From GCA-2708415 sp964353185 (GTDB lineage: Bacteria; Pseudomonadota; Alphaproteobacteria; Micavibrionales; Micavibrionaceae), in contig CAYGUV010000003.1 of the NCBI GenBank assembly GCA_964353185.1, positions 1 through 64,000 of the forward strand: a stretch of DNA of 64,000 nucleotides, written 5' to 3'. This document shows positions 36,633 to 44,492 of this stretch, piece after piece (position 1 is the first letter of the stretch; each line of letters begins with the position of its first letter). Below the pieces are notes generated by a model. It had not been told where the DNA came from, did no database searches, and saw only the letters and a list, made by a program, of their open reading frames with translations. A program made the position numbers and the translations under genes.

Positions 36633-37158
36633 CTTGATTTCCTTCATTGGCTATTATTTCTGAGAATTCAGGCTCTTGCGTTTCTAAGGCGGTGCTGGCC
36701 ATGACATAAGCCGCCAGAGCGGACACATCTTCATCCCGTAAAGATTGCTCGTCAATAGTGCCATATACATTGCGCACTAACGCTTGCTTAAGCGCAATAT
36801 TATCATTGTCTTGAATGGCTTGCGTGTAATTAATGATACGGCCGTTGAACCCTTGCATCATGCGTTTCATATGTTTTGGCACGCTCAGGTCACCGACCCC
36901 CATTTCACGAAGCATAGGGTCCATAATCTTAAACATTCTATCAAACAACGCCTGCGAAAGCTTTGTTTCTCCATCTCTTTTTAAACGATAGACCAGCATG
37001 CCGCAATGAAGGGCTAGCATTTCAAAACGCCCATCGATAGTATCAGGCACATTTAAGTCCGCGTAAAATTCGGGGCGGCGCGATTGTGTTAATGCCGCGT
37101 CATATAAAAAGGCAGCACGCTTTTTTCTGTGGGTTCGGTCTTTAAGAAATCTAAACAT
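36619..37158 (-). CDS. Ubiquinol-cytochrome c chaperone (CBP3-like)
   Basis: A soluble assembly factor related to mitochondrial Cbp3, thought to assist cytochrome bc1 complex biogenesis. The segment FEMLALHCGMLVYRLKR and the helix with FDRMFKIMDPMLREMGVGDLSVPKHMKRM (quoted in part) match the family. The 179 residues fit. Its neighbours bamE (divergent), DUF177 and rpmF are the standard alphaproteobacterial context, and its presence suggests a bc1 complex elsewhere in the genome. Confidence 0.92.
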   Translation of the reverse strand: MFRFLKDRTHRKKRAAFLYDAALTQSRRPEFYADLNVPDTIDGRFEMLALHCGMLVYRLKRDGETKLSQALFDRMFKIMDPMLREMGVGDLSVPKHMKRMMQGFNGRIINYTQAIQDNDNIALKQALVRNVYGTIDEQSLRDEDVSALAAYVMASTALETQEPEFSEIIANEGNQDVAA

Positions 37159-37196
37159 TCTTGATTTTTAAAGGATTTCCGCCTTATAGTGCAAGC

Positions 37197-37673
37197 ATGA
37201 AAAAACAATTCTCCCTTTTATTTGCTTTAATCGCTAGTTTTTCAGCGATTTCAGCCTGCACCCCGACCCAATCAAACCATGGAAACATGGTGGAAGACTT
37301 CCGCATTAACGAAGTTGTACCAGGGGTCAGCACCCGTCAAAACGTTCTTAAGTCATTAGGATCACCGACGACTACCGCCCCTTTTGATGATAATACGTGG
37401 TATTACATCGGCCAGAAGATGGAGAAAAAGGGTGTTTTTGACCGTACAGTCACCGAAGAACGCGTTGTTCTGGCACAGTTTGATGATGAAGGCATTTTGC
37501 AACGCCTAGAAGAAATTGATAACCAACGTCAAGATATTCCAACCGTATCGCGTGAAACCCCAACAGGTGGAAACGAAATTACCGCATTAGAACAAATCTT
37601 AGGCAATGTTGGAAAGTTCAACAAACAAGGCGGGGATAGCGCTGTTGATACCGCAGGCCCAACAAACAGATAA
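37197..37673 (+). CDS. bamE: Outer membrane assembly lipoprotein BamE (SmpA/OmlA)
   Basis: A small lipoprotein of the BAM machine that inserts outer-membrane barrels. The lipobox is ISAC, and the SmpA/OmlA domain has VVPGVSTRQNVLKSLGSPTT and WYYIGQ. The start is ATG 37197; an upstream in-frame alternative would put 12 extra residues before the signal. A Gly/Asn-rich C-terminal extension of about 50 residues follows the domain. It is divergent from the CBP3-like gene. Confidence 0.92.
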   Translation: MKKQFSLLFALIASFSAISACTPTQSNHGNMVEDFRINEVVPGVSTRQNVLKSLGSPTTTAPFDDNTWYYIGQKMEKKGVFDRTVTEERVVLAQFDDEGILQRLEEIDNQRQDIPTVSRETPTGGNEITALEQILGNVGKFNKQGGDSAVDTAGPTNR

Positions 37674-37713
37674 ATAAAACCTGCTTAACCAGTAAAGGAA
37701 AAGCAGGTTTTAT
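37674..37713. terminator. Bidirectional terminator between bamE and fliL
   Basis: A perfect 13-bp stem, ATAAAACCTGCTT with AAGCAGGTTTTAT, starts directly after the bamE stop codon. T- and A-rich ends suit both directions. Confidence 0.85.
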
Positions 37714-37802
37714 ATGGATTCTCTGATGTTTCGAGGGTAGGTCACATCAAAGACTTACTAAAAGATACTTCTGTCTTGCAAAGATCAACACGTTAACGAG
37801 GA

Positions 37803-38300
37803 TCAAATCGCGCGTTGATTCACAACTTGCAATAAAACAGAATTCACCTTGTTTTCCCCCAAAACTTGGGTTGAAACGCGGTTTAGACGCTCTTTTAATT
37901 CATCAACCTTAATCACACCAGCATCCAAGGAAGCTTTGCGATTAAGAACGCCATACATATCTTGGATGTAGGCATCTTTTAATCTTGGTATCATACTTGC
38001 GGCATATTCGGCATTGTCATCACCGTTCAATTCCAATGAAACAATCAATGTGACCACTTGGCTCACGCCGCTTTCATCCAATATTGGAAGGATGATTGGT
38101 GTTAATTCTACAAATCTTAAATTTTTGGCACGCTCTTCTGCGGATAATTTTGCGTATTTTGCGGCCTCACGATCCGCAGCAGTGATAGGCCCTTCTTCAG
38201 CATATGAAGCAACCGCTTGCTTTTGTGTAAAGAAATAACCACCTGCACCACCAGCCCCCACCAGCAGAGCCGCCATGATAATAATAACTAAAAATTTCAT
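37803..38300 (-). CDS. Flagellar basal-body-associated FliL-like protein
   Basis: A single-pass inner-membrane protein: an N-terminal helix (LVIIIMAALLVGAGGAGGYFF), a linker, then a periplasmic FliL domain of about 100 residues. The domain includes FVELTPIILPIL, QVVTLIVSLEL and a C-terminal VNSVLLQVVNQRAI. FliL associates with the stator ring and modulates torque. It stands away from other flagellar genes here; motAB lie 9 kb downstream. Confidence 0.82.
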   Translation of the reverse strand: MKFLVIIIMAALLVGAGGAGGYFFTQKQAVASYAEEGPITAADREAAKYAKLSAEERAKNLRFVELTPIILPILDESGVSQVVTLIVSLELNGDDNAEYAASMIPRLKDAYIQDMYGVLNRKASLDAGVIKVDELKERLNRVSTQVLGENKVNSVLLQVVNQRAI

Positions 38301-38425
38301 TGCTCTTATCTATTCCCGTATATTAACGCCAAAATTGGCGATAAATGCCCTGTAATCCCATATTTAATAATACGGGGAAATAGTTAATAAACGGTAAGGA
38401 ATAATTATTATTAGAGAGATTAAAC

Positions 38426-38890
38426 CTAATCCCGAACGGTTTTACGGATTGAATCCAATACAGCGTTGACCAATTTGCTTTCTGAATTTTCGTAAAAGGC
38501 TTTGGTAACATGAACGTAATCGGTAATTATGATTGGAAAATCAATATCTTGGCACATCATTAATTCATACGCGCCGCATAAGAAGATTGCATTTAATAAT
38601 GGCTCATTCGCTTGCGCCTGCTTGGTTCTATTTTTGGAGACCATCTCGCCCAATTGTTCAATATGTTCTTCGACGCCTTGAACGACTTTTGAAAAATGCT
38701 CCGCATTGGGGGTGACCATTTGGTCGCCATCATCATCAACACCCAAACGATGGGCCAGATATTCCTTCACAACGTCTTTGGCGGATTGTTCGTTTTTGTG
38801 CATTTGATACACCGCCTGCACGGCCAATAAACGCGCCGCGCTATTGCGGGCAATTTTTGATCCGGTTTGTTGTTTGGCAGGCGATGTCAT
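38426..38890 (-). CDS. nusB: Transcription antitermination factor NusB
   Basis: An RNA-binding partner of NusE in rRNA antitermination. The fold signatures ARLLAVQAVYQMHKNEQ, EPLLNAIFLCGAYELM, DFPIIITDYVHVTKAFYENSESKLVNAVLDSI (quoted in part) are clear. It is 20 nt after ribH, closing the rib-nusB cluster, and thus probably also under the upstream FMN riboswitch. Confidence 0.95.
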   Translation of the reverse strand: MTSPAKQQTGSKIARNSAARLLAVQAVYQMHKNEQSAKDVVKEYLAHRLGVDDDGDQMVTPNAEHFSKVVQGVEEHIEQLGEMVSKNRTKQAQANEPLLNAIFLCGAYELMMCQDIDFPIIITDYVHVTKAFYENSESKLVNAVLDSIRKTVRD

Positions 38891-38910
38891 ATTTATATCT
38901 AACGTATGGG

Positions 38911-39393
38911 TTAAGCGGCCTTATCTAATACATTGAAACGGCTCATGTTATCAAGTGTTTTTAAACACGCGGATGCCGCCTCTTCCCCTTTAATCTTAAA
39001 GTGATCAAAGAAAAATTTGTGGTGCTCTTCCGATCCATGAAAATGGTGCGGCGTTAAAACAACGGATAAAATTGGTACGCCCGTATCCAGTTGCACACGC
39101 ATCATGCCATCAATGACTGTTGAGGCCACAAAATCATGACGATAAATACCGCCATTAATCACAAAGCCACAGGCAACAATGACCGCATATTCGTTGGTTT
39201 GTGCAAGTTTTTGCGCCATTAGAGGGATTTCTAATGAGCCGGGCACATCAATGATTTCGACCTTATCATTGGATATGCCTGCCTTACCCAGATCCGTCAG
39301 GAATGACTTGCGCGCCTCGGCCACAATATCTGCGTGCCAATTTGCCTGAATAAAAGCAATTTTTTGGTTTTGGTTTAAGTTGGTCTGATTCAT
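38911..39393 (-). CDS. ribH: 6,7-dimethyl-8-ribityllumazine synthase, RibH2 type
   Basis: It makes the lumazine precursor of riboflavin. The sequence is of the RibH2 type known from Brucella and Mesorhizobium: KIAFIQANWHADIV, VPGSLEIPLMAQKLA, IYRHDFVASTVIDGMMRVQLDTGVP and the diagnostic LTPHHFHGSEEHHKFFFDHF (quoted in part). Such enzymes form decamers rather than icosahedral capsids. It occupies the position before nusB that RibH1 usually has, and is preceded by an FMN riboswitch. AAAGGAG lies upstream of the ATG. Confidence 0.95.
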   Translation of the reverse strand: MNQTNLNQNQKIAFIQANWHADIVAEARKSFLTDLGKAGISNDKVEIIDVPGSLEIPLMAQKLAQTNEYAVIVACGFVINGGIYRHDFVASTVIDGMMRVQLDTGVPILSVVLTPHHFHGSEEHHKFFFDHFKIKGEEAASACLKTLDNMSRFNVLDKAA

Positions 39394-39436
39394 TTTAAAC
39401 TCCTTTAAAGTTTTGGTTATATGAATCAGGGCATCG

Positions 39437-39459
39437 ATAAAAAATGCTCCGCATTTTAA
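39437..39459 (-). terminator. Probable riboswitch expression-platform terminator
   Basis: On the minus strand AAAATGC-GGA-GCATTTT is followed by further T residues, between the FMN aptamer and ribH. It is the likely regulated terminator. The adjacent palindrome at 39464-39487 could take part in switching. Confidence 0.6.
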
Positions 39460-39463
39460 AAGC

Positions 39464-39487
39464 CGTCAACGCGCAGGCGCGAGGACG
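39464..39487. repeat. Dispersed 24-nt palindrome, copy 2
   Basis: CGTC-AA-CGCG-CAGG-CGCG-AG-GACG: outer 4-bp and inner 4-bp stems around mismatched AA/AG. It lies between the riboswitch aptamer and the terminator hairpin before ribH. Confidence 0.65.
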
Positions 39488-39519
39488 ATATGCTCAAAAC
39501 AAGCGTAACAATCATTACC

Positions 39520-39795
39520 GTTCTCTCTCATCCGGACTATGACCGTCGGCCGAGGAATTTCACCTCATCTGCTAGACCCTTATTATACGCATTCATAAAT
39601 GAATGCTGCGCTTAATCGCCGCGCAGGCTCCCATTCTATCGAATGACAACGCAGTCGCGTTGTTTTGATCCTACGTTATAATTAAGTGCCCGATAACAAG
39701 GCGCTCGCGGGCTTATTTGATGACCGTCAACGCATAAATGCGAGGACGCTAAAAAAACTTACCGCCGGTAGGGAGTTTCACCCTGCCCTGAGAAC
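39520..39795 (-). promoter_or_regulatory. FMN riboswitch (RFN element) with large insertions
   Basis: On the minus strand the conserved RFN blocks occur in order. They are GTTCTC (P1 5'), CAGGGTGAAACTCCC, ACCGGCGGTAAG, AGCCCGCGAGCG, GCAGATGAGGTGAAATTCC, GCCGACGGTCATAGTCCGG, and GAGAGAAC (P1 3'). FMN binding would control the downstream ribH (and nusB). About 276 nt long, it exceeds the usual 120-170 because of two insertions. The first, about 44 nt after GGCGGTAAG, contains a dispersed palindrome. The second, about 125 nt after GCGAGCG, carries several hairpins. The core blocks are all intact, so it probably still folds. Confidence 0.93.
39725..39748. repeat. Dispersed 24-nt palindrome, copy 3 inside the riboswitch
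   Basis: CGTC-AA-CGCAT-AA-ATGCG-AG-GACG is located in a peripheral loop of the FMN aptamer, between the GGCGGTAAG and AGCCCGCGAG blocks. The same unit occurs near 1.8 kb and at 39464. Confidence 0.7.
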
Positions 39796-39878
39796 TATAT
39801 AATTTATATAAAACATGTAATTAAATTACAAGTTTTATATAAAAAATGTCCGTGTGTCTAAAAAGTTTGAGAGAAAAA

Positions 39879-40463
39879 TTAAGGCATATATCGCGCAACA
39901 TACCTCGCCAGCATGTCTGCTTCGAAATGGATTTTATCGCCTGCTTTGACTTTACCCAATGTGGTTTTGTCCCAAGTGTGGGGAATGATATTAACACCAA
40001 AACTATTGCCCTCAACTTCATTCACGGTAAGTGAAATTCCATCCAAAGCAACGGAGCCTTTGGGCGCGACCATTTTATCCATCCCCGTTGGCGTTTCAAA
40101 AACAAGGCGGTGGCTGTCGCCTTCCTTGGTAACAGACACACATTTGGCCAAACCATCAACGTGACCAGAAACAATATGCCCGCCAAGTTCGTCACCCATT
40201 TTTAAAGCGCGTTCAAGATTGACCTTATCACCATCACTCCACTGGCCGAGGTTGGTTTTCGAAAGTGTTTCTGCGGACACATCAACAAAAAACATATCAT
40301 CTAATTTTCTAACGACGGTTAAACAACATCCTGAACATGCGATAGACGCACCAATATCAACCGTGCCTAAATCAAAATTTGTGTAGATGGAAAAACGTTT
40401 ATCCCCGCGTGTTTCATCAATGCTGGCGATTGTGCCAATGTCCGTAATAATTCCTGTAAACAT
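39879..40463 (-). CDS. ribE: Riboflavin synthase, alpha chain
   Basis: It dismutates two lumazine molecules to riboflavin. Two homologous lumazine-binding barrels are visible, each opening with MFTGIITDIGTI-like or LGGHIVSGHVDGLAKC-like sequence. SIACSGCCLTV and SVALDGISLTVN are the paired motifs. The 194 residues fit. It lies 2 nt after ribD. The next gene, ribH, is separated by the FMN riboswitch. Confidence 0.96.
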   Translation of the reverse strand: MFTGIITDIGTIASIDETRGDKRFSIYTNFDLGTVDIGASIACSGCCLTVVRKLDDMFFVDVSAETLSKTNLGQWSDGDKVNLERALKMGDELGGHIVSGHVDGLAKCVSVTKEGDSHRLVFETPTGMDKMVAPKGSVALDGISLTVNEVEGNSFGVNIIPHTWDKTTLGKVKAGDKIHFEADMLARYVARYMP

Positions 40464-40465
40464 GA

Positions 40466-41542
40466 TTATGCTCTCTTATAAATTTCTAATTGATCTTTAC
40501 CTAGTTGCATTGTTTCAATCAACTTTAATTTTTTAATCTCGTCCATCTCTTGGATATTTAATTGTTGGATAGCGTTTAAGCCTTCGCCCCCCATTATGCT
40601 TGGCGCGCGGAACCAGAGTAACTCATCAAATAAATCCATCGATAAAAAAGATGTCATTAATGTTGCGCCCCCTTCAATGAGTAGGCGCGTAACCCCTTCG
40701 GCGGTGATGGCCTGAAGGGCTTCTTTAATGTTAATCTGCCCTTGTTTATTTTTAGATACTTGCAAAATTTTGACACCAACAATATTTAATTCTTTTGCGG
40801 CAGTGATAATCCAAACAGGATTATTTTTTGTATCTTCAAAAATCTTTTCGCCGCCCGTTAATTTTCCGTGTGTGTCAAAAACGATGCGGATTAAATTCTT
40901 TTGAACACCATTCATTCTGCAGGTTAATGATGGATCATCTTGAAAAACTGTATTCACGCCAACCGCGATGGCATCATGTTGCGCGCGAAACATATGGCCG
41001 CGGGTGCGTGCCGTATCCCCCGTTATCCATTTTGATTGGCCTATTTGGGTGGCAATTTTTCCATCCAAAGTGGTTGCCGTTTTTAAAGTTATAAACGGGC
41101 GCTGTTTTAATTGTTTTAAAAAGAACCCTTCATTTATTTCAAATGCTTTTTGTTCCAAAACACTGGAGATTACTTCAACCCCTGCCTTGCGTAATAAATC
41201 CAGTCCTTGCCCATTGGTGCGCATATCCGGGTCAAGCACGGCGACGACAACCTTGCTTATGCCTGCCTCAATTAATAATCTGGCGCATGATGGTGTTTTC
41301 CCCTCATGCGCGCAAGGCTCTAACGTAACATAGGCGGTTGCCCCTTTGGCATCGTCGCCCGCTTGTTTAATCGCCAAATCTTCGGCGTGTGGACGCCCGC
41401 CATCGGCGGTTTTAGCGCGGGCGATAATGTGACCGTTTTTTACAAGTACGCACGCGACAACAGGATTTGGCCATGTTCGCCCCAAGCCCGTGCGCGCCAA
41501 TGCCAAGGCGTTTCGCATATAAATTTGATCATTCGTCATCAT
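40466..41542 (-). CDS. ribD: Bifunctional riboflavin deaminase/reductase RibD
   Basis: It deaminates and then reduces the pyrimidine intermediate of riboflavin synthesis. The N-terminal deaminase has the zinc site GRPHAED and EPCAHEGKTPSC. The C-terminal reductase has FITLKTATTLDGKIA and LLIEGGATLMTSFL. The 358 residues are normal. It lies between nrdR and ribE. Confidence 0.97.
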   Translation of the reverse strand: MMTNDQIYMRNALALARTGLGRTWPNPVVACVLVKNGHIIARAKTADGGRPHAEDLAIKQAGDDAKGATAYVTLEPCAHEGKTPSCARLLIEAGISKVVVAVLDPDMRTNGQGLDLLRKAGVEVISSVLEQKAFEINEGFFLKQLKQRPFITLKTATTLDGKIATQIGQSKWITGDTARTRGHMFRAQHDAIAVGVNTVFQDDPSLTCRMNGVQKNLIRIVFDTHGKLTGGEKIFEDTKNNPVWIITAAKELNIVGVKILQVSKNKQGQINIKEALQAITAEGVTRLLIEGGATLMTSFLSMDLFDELLWFRAPSIMGGEGLNAIQQLNIQEMDEIKKLKLIETMQLGKDQLEIYKRA

Positions 41543-41582
41543 AATATTAGTTTAAATATTTTTGCAGGTTAAACAAAGTTGT

Positions 41583-42059
41583 TTATTTTTTTGTTTTGCT
41601 GTCGGCTTGAAGGGTTTGAACTTCGTTTAAAAAGTCGTTGAAATCTTCGGGCTCACGAAAATCCTTGTAAACAGAGGCATAACGGATATAGCCAACAACA
41701 TCCAAATTAATAAGCGCGCGCATAACAAGTTCCCCAATATGTTTGGCGGAGATTTCATTTTCCCCTTCGCTTTCAAGCTGGCGTACGATACCTGTTACCG
41801 CCTTTTCAATTAAACTTTCATCGATGGGGCGTTTACGAAGGGCAACCTTCATGGAGCGTTCGATTTTATCACGATCAAATACTTGCACCTTACCATCTGA
41901 TTTTTTTACCATTAAATCACGAAGTTGGATACGCTCAAACGTCGTAAAACGCCCCCCGCATCCATTACAAACGCGGCGACGTCGAATAGCCGAGCTATCC
42001 TCCGTCGAGCGAGAGTCTTTAACTTGGGATTCTTCCGATTGGCAAAAAGGGCATCTCAT
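41583..42059 (-). CDS. nrdR: Transcriptional repressor NrdR
   Basis: A nucleotide-sensing repressor of ribonucleotide reductase genes. The N-terminal zinc ribbon uses CPFC and CNGCGGRFTTFE. The ATP-cone spans about residues 45-135 (VKKSDGKVQVFDRDKIERSM and YIRYASVYKDF). The 158 residues fit. Position between glyA and ribD is the standard alphaproteobacterial one, with a small membrane-protein gene inserted before it. Confidence 0.97.
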   Translation of the reverse strand: MRCPFCQSEESQVKDSRSTEDSSAIRRRRVCNGCGGRFTTFERIQLRDLMVKKSDGKVQVFDRDKIERSMKVALRKRPIDESLIEKAVTGIVRQLESEGENEISAKHIGELVMRALINLDVVGYIRYASVYKDFREPEDFNDFLNEVQTLQADSKTKK

Positions 42060-42301
42060 TTATTTTTCCTAAAAATATTTAAAAATGAGTTTAAGATAGA
42101 GTGATCTTTCTTACCAGTTAACAAATACCGCAATCCAAATCCAAACATATAAATAAGTATAAATGCCAAGAGTCCTACGAATGAATTCTCTTCCATTTTT
42201 AAAAGATCTTCTAAACTCATAATCAAAAAGACTGTCGCGAATAGGAAAAAAAACCAGTACAGAAAATTGGCAAGCCTATCTATAAAAACCTTTGAAATCA
42301 T
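42056..42301 (-). CDS. Small membrane protein of unknown function
   Basis: 81 residues with two hydrophobic helices (LYWFFFLFATVFLIMSL and FVGLLAFILIYMFGFGL) and a basic C-terminus. It starts 2 nt after the glyA stop and overlaps the nrdR start by 4 nt, so it is translationally coupled within the operon. No family is recognised. Confidence 0.7.
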   Translation of the reverse strand: MISKVFIDRLANFLYWFFFLFATVFLIMSLEDLLKMEENSFVGLLAFILIYMFGFGLRYLLTGKKDHSILNSFLNIFRKNK

Positions 42302-42303
42302 GA

Positions 42304-43623
42304 CTATTTATAAATCGGGAAGCGTTCGCACATTGCGCGGACTTTTACCTTAACTTTTGCTTCTACATCTGTTGGGGCTTCTTTATCTTCGGCCTTTTCT
42401 AGCGCATCTAAAACATCGGCAATCATATTACCAACCTCTTCAAATTCAGCCGTTCCAAAACCACGTGTTGTTGGCGCAGGCGTTCCAAGGCGAATACCTG
42501 ATGTAGTAAATGGCCCTTCGGGGTCATTGGGTACGGTGTTTTTGTTACAGGTTAAACCAGCGCGATCTAACGATTTTTCCGCGTGTTTCCCAAAGAATGA
42601 TTTACCCATAAGGTTGACAATCATGACATGAGAATCTGTTCCGCCTGATACAATTTTATATCCACGCGCCTGTAAGCTTGAAGCCAAAGTGCGGCAGTTA
42701 TCAATGACCGCTTGGGCATAATCTTTAAATTCTGGCTTTAAAGCCTCACCAAATGCAACCGCTTTGGCAGCAATGACATGCATTAATGGCCCACCTTGTA
42801 AGCCAGGGAAAACACCCATGTTAAATGGCTTTGTAAACTTCTCATCATTCCACAAAATTAATCCACCACGTGGACCGCGAATTGATTTATGCGTCGTTGT
42901 TGTACAAACATCCGCAAATGGAATGGGGGATGGGTAAACACCAGCGGCAATTAAGCCAGAATAATGCGCCATATCAATCATCAGATACGCGCCAACCTCG
43001 TCCGCGATTTCACGAAATTTTGCCCAGTCAATGACACGTGAATATGCAGACGCACCGCAAACAATCATTTTTGGTTTATGTTCATGCGCTTTTTTACGCA
43101 CCTCGTCAAAATCGATTTGCTCATTCTCGTCCGCGACACCATAGGCCGCAAAATCAAACCATTTACCAGATTGGTTCACAGGTGACCCGTGCGTTAAGTG
43201 ACCACCATGGTCAAGGCGCATACCAAGGACTTTATCGCCTGGCTCTAATAATGCGAGGTAGACGGCTTGGTTTGCTTGTGCGCCAGAATGCGGTTGTACA
43301 TTGGCAAAGTTACAGCCAAAAAGCTGTTTAACGCGGTCAATCGCGATGTTTTCGATTGTATCAACATGTTCGCAACCCCCATAATAACGTTTTGCTGGAA
43401 GGCCTTCAGCATATTTGTTGGTAAGGATAGATCCTTGGGCATCCAATACCGCTTGGGATACAATGTTTTCAGAAGGGATAAGCTCGATCGAGTATTGCTG
43501 ACGGTCTAATTCTGCCGCGATTGCTTTTTCAATATCGGGGTCTGTTTGCGACAAAGGCGCGGTAAAAAAATCTTCTGGTGTCATGCTCATTTCATTATTT
43601 TCTTTCATTGCGGTGTTACTCAT
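42304..43623 (-). CDS. glyA: Serine hydroxymethyltransferase
   Basis: A PLP enzyme interconverting serine and glycine with tetrahydrofolate as one-carbon carrier. The PLP lysine lies in TTTTHKSIRGPRGG, and IELIPSENIVSQAVL and NVQPHSGAQANQAVYLAL are family signatures. The 439 residues include a short N-terminal extension before the family start. Its ATG overlaps the rpiB stop (ATGA). Folate genes folP and folK are at 54-56 kb. Confidence 0.98.
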   Translation of the reverse strand: MSNTAMKENNEMSMTPEDFFTAPLSQTDPDIEKAIAAELDRQQYSIELIPSENIVSQAVLDAQGSILTNKYAEGLPAKRYYGGCEHVDTIENIAIDRVKQLFGCNFANVQPHSGAQANQAVYLALLEPGDKVLGMRLDHGGHLTHGSPVNQSGKWFDFAAYGVADENEQIDFDEVRKKAHEHKPKMIVCGASAYSRVIDWAKFREIADEVGAYLMIDMAHYSGLIAAGVYPSPIPFADVCTTTTHKSIRGPRGGLILWNDEKFTKPFNMGVFPGLQGGPLMHVIAAKAVAFGEALKPEFKDYAQAVIDNCRTLASSLQARGYKIVSGGTDSHVMIVNLMGKSFFGKHAEKSLDRAGLTCNKNTVPNDPEGPFTTSGIRLGTPAPTTRGFGTAEFEEVGNMIADVLDALEKAEDKEAPTDVEAKVKVKVRAMCERFPIYK

Positions 43624-44057
43624 TGATCTATCTCCTCTATTTTATCAATACGTCGTTGGTGACGCCCCCCTTCAAAATCTGTTTCTAAGAAAACTTTTAC
43701 AATATCCATTGCGGATTCCACGCCAGTGATACGCGCCCCTAAACATAGGACATTGGCGTCATTATGTTCACGCGTCAGGCGTGCCATGGTTGTATTGGTG
43801 CAAAGACCCGCGCGAATGCCCTCATGCCGGTTAATGGCGATGGATATACCAATGCCCGTTCCACAAATGGCAATACCAAATTCGGCCACGCCATCTTTGA
43901 TTGCGTCAGCCAGCGCATGGCCAAAATCAGGGTAGTCTACGGAATCTTTGGCATTGTCAGTACCCAGATCAATCCATTTGATATCAAAGTTGTCTTTGAT
44001 AGCCTCTTTCAAATCATATCCGCCGTGGTCGCAGGCGATTGCTACTTTTAATGTCAT
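43620..44057 (-). CDS. rpiB: Ribose-5-phosphate isomerase B
   Basis: It interconverts ribose 5-phosphate and ribulose 5-phosphate. The RpiB signatures are IACDHGGYDLKEAI, SVDYPDFGHALA and the catalytic-Cys motif ICGTGIGISIAINR. The 145 residues fit. It heads the rpiB-glyA-nrdR-rib series and is coupled to glyA by a 4-nt overlap. Confidence 0.96.
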   Translation of the reverse strand: MTLKVAIACDHGGYDLKEAIKDNFDIKWIDLGTDNAKDSVDYPDFGHALADAIKDGVAEFGIAICGTGIGISIAINRHEGIRAGLCTNTTMARLTREHNDANVLCLGARITGVESAMDIVKVFLETDFEGGRHQRRIDKIEEIDQ

Positions 44058-44098
44058 GGCGATGTTATAGGGTTTCTGCGGGTTTGAGGCAAGGAAAA

Positions 44099-44299
44099 TT
44101 AGGCAATAAGCCCTTTTTTCTTGAGGACATATTCAAGGCGTTTGATGGCGTTGCGTTTTAGGGTCTCTTCCCCTGCGCTTGCGGGCCCTTGAATCGATAT
44201 TTCGGTTAATGTCGCGCTATCCATTGCGGACACCTTTACGATTTGGCCGATCTTGGCATATTCGATAATAACTTCACGGTTTTTCATGGATAATGACAT
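44099..44299 (-). CDS. Small conserved protein, DUF6898-like
   Basis: 66 residues with the compact pattern REVIIEYAKIGQIVKVSAMDS, then a C-terminal helix NAIKRLEYVLKKKGL. This matches my memory of a short alphaproteobacterial family (DUF6898) of unknown function. A second in-frame ATG at 44287 (MKNREV) could be the true start. It lies 41 nt upstream of rpiB on the same strand. Confidence 0.7.
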   Translation of the reverse strand: MSLSMKNREVIIEYAKIGQIVKVSAMDSATLTEISIQGPASAGEETLKRNAIKRLEYVLKKKGLIA

Positions 44300-44435
44300 T
44301 TTTTAAATATAACAGGGCGTAATAGAATTTCGACTAAAAAGATTACTCTGTTCGTTTTTTATACTATTTTCTATAATGATTAAGGTTTCAACATTGCAAA
44401 TATGATTTATCGAGTCAAACATTATGTAATTTTAA

Positions 44436-44463
44436 TTGACAAAAGAGTTAATTGGTTTATTTT
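44436..44463 (+). promoter_or_regulatory. Candidate sigma70 promoter
   Basis: TTGACA at 44436-44441, a 16-nt spacer and TATTTT at 44458-44463 precede the ATG at 44493 by about 30 nt. The -35 match is perfect, the -10 is weak. Confidence 0.4.
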
Positions 44464-44492
44464 ATTTTAAAATATGTAAAAGGAAGCATGGG

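Noticed and set aside
39821..40034. Frames spanning the ribE start and upstream spacer
   Set aside because: Shadows of ribE and of the AT-rich spacer beside the riboswitch, without plausible starts.
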